From assembly GCA_030374805.1 (NCBI GenBank), contig JARGSG010000189.1, positions 558,001 to 622,000 of the forward strand: a stretch of 64,000 nucleotides of DNA. Reading direction: 5' to 3'. Below, piece by piece: positions 44,786 to 53,942 of the stretch. The position numbers were made by a program, and so were the translations under genes. The notes under the pieces are model-generated. The model saw only the letters and a list, made by a program, of their open reading frames with translations. It ran no database searches and was not told where the DNA came from. Source of the DNA: Gracilaria gracilis (lineage: Eukaryota > Rhodophyta > Florideophyceae > Gracilariales > Gracilariaceae). How positions within the stretch are numbered: position 1 is the stretch's first letter; each line of letters begins with the position of its first letter.

Positions 44786-47700
44786 CTACGTATTGTAGGC
44801 ATATGTCACCGCATCGGTGTAGAGATCCCATTCCAACGGGTGGTCGGCGACAAAGGTTCGCAGCGCATTCAGCATGGTGCGATTAAAGCGCTCCACCTGG
44901 CCGTTACTTTGCGGATGGTAGGTCATAGTAAACCAGTTCTTAATGTCCAGTATTCGACACACGTCCTGGAAGAACTTCGCAGTGAATTGCGACCCATTAT
45001 CCGATAGTAAATCAATCGGCGGTCCGTAGACAAACACCCAGTGGGTTACGAACGCTTGCGCGACCGCACTGGCGAGGATCTTCGTCAGCGGAACTGTCCG
45101 CACGAGCTTCGAAAAGCGGTCGGTTATGACGAGTAAAAACCGATTACCTCGGCGAGTCCGAATAAACTCACCGAGTATGTCAATCGCCACGAACTCAAGT
45201 GGGGCCCTTGCGGGGAAGAGTACCAACTGTTTGGAGTATTTCCGCAGTTTGACGCGGTTCTTCGCACAACCAGAGCATCCACGACCAGTGGCGTACGCAT
45301 CGAATGCCATAGCTGGCCAATAGAAGTCCTTCCTGAGGGTGTAGTACAACTTCCTTCCACCAGGGTGGGCCGACAACTTCGCGTAATGCGACAAATGCAA
45401 GACTCGAGATTGAAGCGAGTGAGGTACCACAATCTGTGGTCGGTCACTAACCGTTCGAACCAAGAATCCTTGGTCGTTCGTGACAAAAGGCAGTTGAGCT
45501 CCATCGTTCAGACGGGCGCGCACCCTACTGCAGAACGGGTCCGTATACTGTTCCCGGATCAGTTCTTCCGGTGTTATCGGCACGAATGATCCCGGTACTG
45601 GCTCCATATCTGAAACGGCTAAGATAGCGTCATAGACGTCCCATCCCTCCAAATCTTTGTCTTCGTCGTCCTCCATAAAGAAACAGGGTATTTCCAGATC
45701 ATCGACTGGCTCAGCTTCGGCCGCAGTCGGTAAGCGGGAAAGTGCATCAGCCTGAGTGTTCAGGATTCCCTTCTTGTACTGCACGTCGAAGTTGAACTCC
45801 GATAATCTTAGCCTCCACCGCATCAAGCGGCCAGAGGGCTCCGCAATCGAGAGAAGCCATCGCAGAGCCGAATGGTCGGTATGAACGGTAAAATGTCCTC
45901 CCATGAGGTACGGTCGCAGCGTCTGGAGAGCCCAGACTACTGCTAAGCATTCTTCCTCGGGTACCGAGTAATTCCTTTCATGCACGTTAAGGCTTCGAGA
46001 CCAAAAACCAATTGGAAGTCGTTCGCCACTCTCCGTGGTCTGAAACAGGGCACAGCCGATCTGGAAATTGCTGGCATCCGTATCGATGGCATAGGGCAAT
46101 CCGAGTTTCGGCAGGGAAAGAATTGGCGGCGAAGTTACTGCATCAATGAGCGATGAGAATGCCGTTGCCTTACGGTCATCGAATGGTTCCAGTTTCACTG
46201 GCTGTCCCTTTCGCAAGAGTTCTTTCAATGGAGCTGCTATATCCGCGAAGTGCGGAATAAAACGGTGGTAGACATTGCAAAGGCCGAAGAAGGATCGGAG
46301 TTCCGTCTGAGTCCGTGGGTGTTTGGCCTCCTTGAGGGACCGCACACGTACAGCGTCAATCGATAGCCGTTCCGGACGGATTATGTGGCCGAGATATTTC
46401 ACGGTATCGGTAAAGAACTCGCACTTCTTCAACTTCAGTGTGATGCCTGCCTCTCGTAGGACTCGCATCACCTCCCGAACGTGGGTCAAGTGCTCGTCCA
46501 GGTTACTGGAGAACACAATGATGTCATCCAGGTATACCAGGCACGTTTTCCACTTAAAGCGGGCAAGCAAAATATCCACTGCTCTTTGGAAAGTGGCAGG
46601 GGCGTTCGTGAGCCCGAAGGGCATTTGGTTGAATCGGTATAGTCCTTGATGACATACAAACGCCGTTTTATCACGGTCCTCTGCCCTAACTGGGACTTGC
46701 CAATATCCCCAGTTCGCGTCGAGGGTCGTGAACACCTTTGCGCTTCCGAGCGAATCGACACATTCGTCCATCCTCGGGATGGGATACACGTCCTTGACGG
46801 TAGCCGCGTTAAGCTTGCGGTAATCGATACAAAAACGCCAAGACCCATCGGGTTTGGGAGCGAGTACCACGGGCGAGGCCCATGGCGACTGGGCCGGTTC
46901 AATGACTCCGGCGCGGAGCATCTTCTCGACTTGAGTCTTCTCTTCTTCCCGAGCTGTCGGTCCTGCCCTTTAGGGGTGTTGCGAGATTGGGCGAGTGTTC
47001 GGCATCAAATCTATCCGATGTTCGGTGATCCCAATTTTCCCAAGGGAACCGTCCCACATGGGGGTGAACTCCCGTAGCATATCCCGTAACTTCTCACGGT
47101 GAGACTCTGGGACATGGTTAAAGTCTAGAAACTCGAGCTCCTGTACGGGGTCCTTCTTCTCAGATCCAGGTGATTCTGGCCTTCCTTCCGACAGTGTCGG
47201 CGTTGCTTCTTTCGACGAGTTCAACACTTCTTTACCCGACGAGTTCGGCTCAGCGTCTCCCGACGAGGTCTTTGGTACAGTTGTGTCAGCGCACTTCCCC
47301 TCTCCCTCCTCAGCTTCGAGAATTCCGAGAACCTCGGCGGTAGAGACCTGTGTGGGTACAATAGCCACCGGGTGTGGTAACATGGAACCAATGACTTGGT
47401 TCTTTACCAACCTCTGTTGGGAGGAGCTGAAATTAGCAACCAATACCCTGAAGGGCTTTTCTGGCTCAACGAGTACAATCCCATTCGCGAGGGCCACGTT
47501 CTGCCTTTCGTAAATGAGAGGCAATGGCTGAACGGTTTGCAGGCCGTGCTGTAGGGACGTGACCGTGACCCATGTCTGGGATTCCGGTGGAATGCAAATA
47601 GACCGAGCCACTCGGAGCTTCGTAGATGAACGGTGCGATTCCGCTGGCTGCTGGGCCACTGGCAATGGAACTTGCTTCTTGAAAGCCTTTCGTAAAGGTC

Positions 47701-48282
47701 GCCGAACAATTGGCACTGTTGTGCCGTCCTCCAGCTCGACGGTCCTTTTCCGTGGTAAAATTGCTTTGACAAAACGGTCGCAGAAATCACATCCGAGTAT
47801 GACCGGCGCAGCTAAACGCTTGCAGACTATGAAGTCCAAGCGGACAACGCAACGGCCAAGCCTGACAATCAGGTCAATTACTCCCACGATTGAAAGGGGC
47901 CTATTGTTTGCATCCGCTATCTCGGTCGGCGGGGCCGGCCGAATCTGAGACAATAACTGCGGCGGAATAAGCGATTGAACCAAGAAGTTTGGACCAGCAC
48001 CCGTGTCGAGAACGGATAACTGCCGAACCATGTAATGGTCGGATATCCCGAGGTCGGCGAAAACTTTGTAGTTTCGTTTCGCCATGACCAGGACTCTATC
48101 CGGAGCGCGGAAATTGCGTGACCGTACCCACGGGCGACGGAGAACACCGAGAGGTTCCGAGTCCACGTCTGTCGTGGCCATCTTCCTCGTAAGGATCGTG
48201 ACCGGGGAGCGAGGCTTTGCAACCTCCGGCGCAGTTGAGCTCGACTGCGTTTGCGCCGCTCCTTCAAAGGAGGCTCCCATGC

Positions 48283-50302
48283 TCAGTTTTTCTGAGCGTC
48301 GCCGCTATTTTGCGGAACCGTTGGGCTCGCAAATGCGGCTGCTGCTTCACCATGATGCGGTGAAGATTCCTGTTTTCCAGGCTGAGTATCCGCCTTCGCA
48401 CGAAGGTACGATTTGTCGGGAACACGTTCCCGCTCGGCGGGCGTCAACGACTCATAATGGAGAACAATTTTTGCCATCTCCCTGAATGGTAACATACAGT
48501 TCGGGGCAATATGATCAGGTTTGTAGCAAACATGGCATATGAGCTGGCGAAGAGAATCCGCATTGGGCGGCCTTCGCTCCTGTCTCGGGGGGTAGGGATC
48601 CCTCCACCCTGGACGGGAGTTTCTGTATCCGCCAGAGTGCGGCACTGGCAATGCTGGAACATGATTACCGGCGTACAGAGCAGGATCCGAATCTTCGGTT
48701 GTCGGTCCCATCGTGGATGGCAGGTCCGACGTTGCCAAAGATTAGTCACTCTGCACCAAGTGCACCTTGTCGTAGTTAGCATGGGCTGAACCTCTCGATT
48801 GATGCTGTGATAAATCCCTCTCTTCCAGATGGAATAGACGGCGTGTGCGAGACTTAATGCCGGCACGTGCCCGTGCCGCATCACCCTCAGCTTGGGAAAA
48901 TTGAACCAGCTCCAAGTAGGAGATCTTGCGCTTGTTCTTCCGATAACGGGCTACCAAAGTCCTAATCGAGGGAACCAAGCCATCCACAAACATGGTACAT
49001 CGCTCGGCCGCGGAGTAGACGTTCCCACAACCGTGAAAGGCCTTATTCAACCGTGTAGAATAAACGGTCTCCGTCTCTTCTGGTCCTTGCCTCGTGTCGC
49101 GCAATGCGAGTATGGCCTCTTGAATTGCGTTCCCTGTAGCGTAGGATCGCAGGAGGTACTGTACAGCCTCTGGCCAACAGGTCACTCCTCCCTCGGAGGC
49201 ACGAGACGATCCGCGGACAGAGTTGTACTGGTCCTCGGCCATACCTTTTAAAAAGTAAGGCAGTGCGATGTAGGCTTGCGCCTCAGACATCCGAAGTACA
49301 TCGGCTTCCCCAACATATCGGGCGAGAAAGTCCAACACTAGGATTGGATCCTGCCCAGAGAACTTATTGGGCTTCAGTGTGAGCTCCAGCCTCTTAATGT
49401 GGTCTTTCACTCGTCCAGTCCCGCGAGGGGTCCTTTCTCCACTGGAGTCTTCCAGCCGATAATATCCGTACGACAGCAACTTCCGATACAATAAATTCGT
49501 CGGCTTCAGTTCCTTGAGTCCAAGGTGCTTCCGTCCTTTAGAACGGCTCCGGGCAACGCCTTGCGTGGCCTCGGTGGCCCGGGAACGGGTAGCACGAGAG
49601 CGTGGGGGCTCGTCCTCACTTTCCGAAGAATCGGTTGACGAATCCCTGACTTGGGCATTAGACTCAGAGGATGAAGAAGAGGACGAATCAGGTTCCAATT
49701 TAACCTTTCTCTTCTTTCCCGCATGGCGGTCCTTGGAGCGGTGCGACTTCCGAGAACCTTCGGAAACCGGCACGCCGGGCGCCCCAGCATCGTGGATGAT
49801 GGTGTGCTCGACCGTTTCCAGGCGGGCCGCTAAGCGGTTTAAACGATCAGCTGCCTGCTCATGCAGGGACAGCCGATTCCTTTCGGTCTTTCATGATCTG
49901 GTTGACATCAGACCGTAAGACACGGACGTCTTGCGAAACATCCCGAACATCGGCTTCGTACAGCCGTTGCCGGAGTTTCGTAATGTCGTGAATCAGAGCC
50001 ACGTGAGAGTTCTGCATCACGCGCACTTGTGCCTCTAATTCACGGAGGGTATACTCGTCGGACCTCGACGACATGGCTTCAGCCGCTTGCGCGGAATTAG
50101 CCGGTCCTTGAGCTGGTGGGGCCCCATTGCTGGTACGGGGACCCCGGGAAGCTGGTGCTTGAGCGGTATCACCCGGGACGTTCAGTACATCCGTTGGTAA
50201 CGGCGGGAGGCTCTGAGCCAGTCCAGATGATTCCGGTGGTCCGGCAATTGGGCCAGGTGCAGACCCAGCCTTCGAGCGACCGTTGTAACGGCGAGATGTC
50301 AT
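48283..50302 (-). pseudogene. Chromovirus Gag
   Basis: Structural protein that packages the RNA. Start ATG 50302 (MTSRRYNGRSK). N-terminal Pro/Ala-rich part, a coiled coil (LRELEAQVRVMQNS), an Arg/Ser- and acid-rich stretch (EPDSSSSSSSESN), the Gag core (KFSGQDPILVLDFLARYV ... GCGNVYSAAERC ... LELVQFSQAEGDAARARAG) and one CCHC knuckle CHVCYKPDHIAPNC near 48529-48488. A frameshift near 49880 (extra base in CGAAAGG) and an in-frame TAA at 48742-48744 break it. Natural stop TGA 48283-48285, two bases before the Pol ATG. Confidence 0.9.
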
Positions 50303-50437
50303 TGTCCGCCGAAGCAATCGGGAGTTTTAAACGAACGATTACCGCTTCCAGCAATAACGCAAAGTATATTCTCCCCACGCAGAGGGATACAGCACTAGTT
50401 TCCACTACAACAAAAGTTGGCCAGAAAGCCGATTCTA

Positions 50438-50450
50438 GGTCGGGAGACCA
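50438..50450 (-). promoter_or_regulatory. Chromovirus primer binding site
   Basis: Minus strand TGGTCTCCCGACC begins two bases after the 5' LTR. TGG complements a tRNA CCA end, as is normal for gypsy elements; the tRNA cannot be named. This contrasts with the half-tRNA sites of the copia elements here. Confidence 0.65.
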
Positions 50451-50452
50451 CT

Positions 50453-51308
50453 TGTGGGGCAAAGCCGGGAACGGAAGGAAAGAACACAAACCGCGCCAGC
50501 GGCTACGCACCCAAGGTGTTCGTTCAGCATTGCTCCCTATTGGGGCAGAGCAGTGGCAGAACCCTCCGATGAGGCCGACACGTGCCGGGCGTAACTCCGG
50601 GCGGCCTCTTCCTGACTTACAGACGGAGGTTGGGGGTGGCAATCGGGGTGCCAACAGGATGGATTCCACTGGGTGTGGCGTATCCCGTAGCAAAAGGGGC
50701 GAGATAGAAGGTAGCAAAATGAGCCGCACTGCGGAGCACAGACTCGTGAGAGATGGGAATAATCCCGAGACAAAAAGGGGCAAACCTGTACAACAGGGCG
50801 AAGTGTAACGAAGCCGTAAGACGGGAAAACAGAAAGAGTGTAAGGAAGAATGATAAATAAGAGGCCGTGACGACGGATCGGTGCTCCTCGGTGACGGAGG
50901 TGGATAACTTGTCCGGATAAGCGGCGGTATTCCCCGGGAATGGGGCGAAAGACCGTGTGCAAGCGGAACTCAAGCCAGAGCCAAGGCCTCGTTGAGGTTT
51001 ACTTCCCCGTACAGTGGCGGCAAGTGCCGCCACTTATATACGGCTGACAAATATCACTAAAATATCTAAGTACCCGGCACGCCGGCCAACACTACCCACG
51101 TGTACCTCCGTGGCACACTTGCAACGGCGCATCCGGTAATCGGGCGCGGGCACACACGTGTCGCCCCAATCCTACCCTTCATAGGCGGATCCCTAATCCG
51201 GGCCAAATAGGCAAATAGACTTCATAATAGTAGGAAGTTCAGCCGAAAATAACAACGGATATATGAGTGGCATCCCCCTCAGTCCCTGCCAAGGGCAATT
51301 GCTCTACA
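50453..51308 (-). repeat. Chromovirus 5' LTR
   Basis: 856 bp. The extra four bases against the other LTR are a GTTC repeat near 50520. Confidence 0.93.
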
Positions 51309-51998
51309 ATCACGTGCCTCCATTGGGTTCGCTGGGAACTCATTGAAGTACCATCGGATACCCATCATTCGGTGCGAAACTTTGTGCAGCCGAAGAACGG
51401 CTGGGTATTTTCCATTTGCCGCACACGGGATTTCGCGAACGCCTCTTGCCGAGGCAATTTTCCACTCCACATCCCGTATCCTTCCTATTTCTGTTGTACG
51501 CACATTATCATTTTCAAATCGCAGCGCCGAAATTGAAGGATGTGCATTATACAGCGACACCTGCCGACATGCTCGGTTTACCTTCAACTGTCGCGATCTG
51601 TGTTCCAAGTCAAGATTCAATGACTTTTCCCGACACCATTGATAGTGCCGTAGACGTTTGGAGGCGAGCACAATTCGTCGCAGAGCCGCAGACTCTAAAC
51701 CACAAAGTGCACGCATCATCGGCACCCGATATGTTCCAAACCGATATGCCATTTTTCCAAGAATCAGTTTGAAGAATGTTGCTGCAAGCTTCACTATCGC
51801 CATTTCCAAATGTGGTGTGAGCGGTACAAGATGCAACGCATATTCGTAAATCGACCTCAAAAATGCGCCGTACAAACTCACACAGCTACGAGTATCAGAT
51901 CCATTCCGGTGCAGACCAGCCCCGGCTAGGCTTCCTAATCGACGTTGAGCATTTTGTACGCGTTCCATGTGCTTGTCGGCTGTTACTCCACCGGTGGA
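51309..51998 (-). mobile_element. LINE copy L8, 5' part
   Basis: Continues L8 ORF2 upstream from the ATCAC duplication (51309-51313) to HMERVQNAQRRLG and the truncated 5' end near 51998. It has more substitutions than the other LINE copies (for example KMAYRFG, RALCGLE, RQVSLYN), so L8 is one of the oldest copies. Confidence 0.9.
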
Positions 51999-52032
51999 TA
52001 TGCTGGTAACACTACTGATCGTAAGTCAATGT
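51999..52032 (-). other. 34-bp copia-A filler at a LINE 5' junction
   Basis: The bases TATGCTGGTAACACTACTG ... TCAATG match copia-A RNase H (codons YAGDTTDRKSM, reverse of 15675-15708) with one mismatch. They sit between the truncated L8 5' end and the copia-B LTR. Confidence 0.75.
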
Positions 52033-52832
52033 TGATGGAGTTTATAGCTCGGAAGGGAAGGTTGATGCAAAGGGAAGGTGGGGATATGCAAAGGACGTTC
52101 GCCAGCTCTGGCTCGGATTTACTTGGAGGTGCTTCTGTCACAACTTATATAGCACTACGTCGTCGCACTACCGCTCACTTCCACTCGGAGTAAAATCTAA
52201 GCCACCAAGCGGGGACACTCAATACTACCAATCATCATCTAACATAACATGGTAACACTGCCACAATTCACGACAGCTTACAACTAAAAAGGCACAACAG
52301 TGCACAACAGTGCACAACAAGTTACGTGCCTACTCAGCAAGTTACGTGCCTACACATAACGATGACCATGCACAAATTCACATCGTGCCAATACACTGTA
52401 ATCCGTACACCACACCAATATGTGTATGCCTCAGCTCACCAAGTACCACGTAACCACAAATTCACTCAATGCCATAAGTTCCCACAACATGTTACCGCAG
52501 TGTTCGTGTAATCCTCATGACTGTACCTGACTCATCACCATAGCGCACCAAGTTGCATCAATGTGTTCAACATGTCCACGTACATAACTGTGCATACTGT
52601 CCAGCATACCATCTGTGCTAGCTACACACGTGTAGCCCAGAACAACCCAGTAGTGCCATAACACTTGTACACACTACGTTGCATGTGCACATTTGCAGTA
52701 GCCAATCAGAAGCCAGTTTCCCGTTGAGTTTGCACAAATGCGCATATGCGCTTTTCCAGCAGCACCCTCCAATACAGCCCATGCTCCCCTGCACTTTTGG
52801 TTTTAGTGACAGCACTAGGTCAACATCCAACA
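52033..52832 (-). repeat. copia-B 3' LTR, complete
   Basis: 800 bp, minus-strand ends TGTTGGATGTTGACC and CTATAAACTCCATCA, preceded by the purine tract CCGAGGGGGGT (52833-52843). A TATATAAG box lies near 52150. This copy defines LTR-B and links it to copia-B pol. Confidence 0.92.
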
Positions 52833-52852
52833 ACCCCCCTCGGTCACTGACT

Positions 52853-53039
52853 TTAAAGCTCTAGGTGCTGCACGCCACACTCCTTGTGGACCTTCTCGAG
52901 CTTCACTCGGACAAGGGGCTTGTTTAGCATATCGGCAACCATGGAATCAGTTGGACAGTAAAACAGCACGATGGACTTGTCACGCCGAGCCTCTCTAGTG
53001 AAGTGGAACCGAATGTCGAGGTTCGCTTGTACGTCCCAA
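52853..53039 (-). pseudogene. copia-B RNase H C-terminal fragment
   Basis: Encodes DVQANLDIRFHFTREARRDK, STDSMVADMLNKPL-like residues (CPTDSMVADMLNKPL) and the end VQHLEL with TAA, the standard copia C-terminus. It is cut on the right by the LINE L10 5' end near 53040. Confidence 0.9.
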
Positions 53040-53942
53040 GTGAAGGTAACGCAGCAGTTGATGCACAATAAGCAGCCCAGTACACTGAACCAAATTGTGA
53101 ACCCGACTGCAAAACAGCCTGGGAAAGTCGACCGTGATTCTTCCAAAGCAAGTCCGATCGTACCAAAGGGGACTCGTACCAGAGCTGCCCTTCCGATCGA
53201 CTGCCTTGCACCATTGCGTACACATATTAGGTTCGCAGAGGACTCCCAAACAACAGTGGCGGCGATCGATGCCCATACGAAAATGAGAACTCATGTACGT
53301 TTCGCCGAAGAGTCAACCGCATCCATCGTTGGAAGAAGGGTTCCAGCGATGGTTCAGCGCACTAATCGGACGATAGACGGCAATACTGGGCCTGGGACGA
53401 ATGTCCATTTTGTTTCAGAGGAAGCAGGAGCAACAGAATGTCCACAGCCTATGAGCATTTCAACTGACTCTGAAGAGCCCAATGCACCAGAAGACGAGCA
53501 GAACACTGAGCAGATATCCCACATCATCGAAACTGAACAACAATCGCAGTCGTCGGAGTTGTCCACCGACACTCGACAAAGTGTCGTTTCGGTGTCTGGG
53601 GCAAACAATGATGCTCATAACACGGAAAATAACGTGCCACAACTCCCAGAATTGGCACACCACACCACTGCAATCACTGCAAGTACAGGAGCAGTGACCG
53701 CCGATCCGAAAGATATCACTATGGAAGCGGCCCAAACGAGCCCATTGGAACCGCTTCAGACTCCAACTGAGAGTCTGTCATCGGATTGGGATCACGATGG
53801 TGCTCCCACTTATGACCACGAAATGCGTCGTCCGAACAGATTGGTACGAAATGTGTTCTCTGTGAGCATTAATGTGCCGTCGACTAGGACGCAAACCGGT
53901 CCAATTCCACATAACGGTCACCAGAATGGTGAGGCGTTGTGA
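53040..53942 (+). pseudogene. LINE ORF1 C-terminal part (L10)
   Basis: Open from the junction to TGA 53940-53942, the last 300 codons of ORF1 (VKVTQQLMHNKQPS to NGHQNGEAL). It lacks the zinc ribbon. The acidic Ser/Thr-rich tail is identical in design to L2 and L3. Upstream residues come from copia-B antisense. Confidence 0.85.

Larger units (their letters stand above)
41963..48280 (-). pseudogene. Chromovirus Pol: PR-RT-RNase H-IN-chromodomain
   Basis: ATG 48280, just after the Gag stop. Protease VLDTGAGPNF near 48010; RT with FCIDYRKLN, GLTNAPATFQ and YLDDIIVFS (near 46525); RNase H TDASNFQIG; integrase with H-H and C-x2-C (GCSGCAKN), D (VAIDILG), D (LSDNGSQF) and E (NGQVERFNRT); the GPY/F motif ADGPYRVI near 44460; then more than 400 disordered residues rich in Thr, Pro, Glu and Asp; last a chromodomain (EREFVVDRIVKHGLD ... 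VYQVRWYGYPP) near 42190-42030. The usual Trp of the DxTWEP motif is His (EDTHELIE). Breaks: TAA at 46970, TAG at 44786, a frameshift near 42380 and the LINE L9 insert. Confidence 0.92.
38966..51308 (-). mobile_element. Ty3/gypsy chromovirus with an antisense gene
   Basis: 12.3 kb including a LINE insert of 0.77 kb. LTRs of 852 and 856 bp differ at about a dozen sites plus one 4-bp indel by eye; the 5-bp duplication is ATCAC (38961-38965 and 51309-51313). Minus-strand order: 5' LTR, primer site, gag, protease, RT-RNase H, integrase, long disordered linker, chromodomain, then a 599-codon gene on the plus strand, purine tract, 3' LTR. Order PR-RT-RH-IN and the chromodomain identify the Ty3/gypsy chromovirus group. 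Gag-pol has at least three nonsense changes and two frameshifts, so this copy is dead for transposition. Confidence 0.95.
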
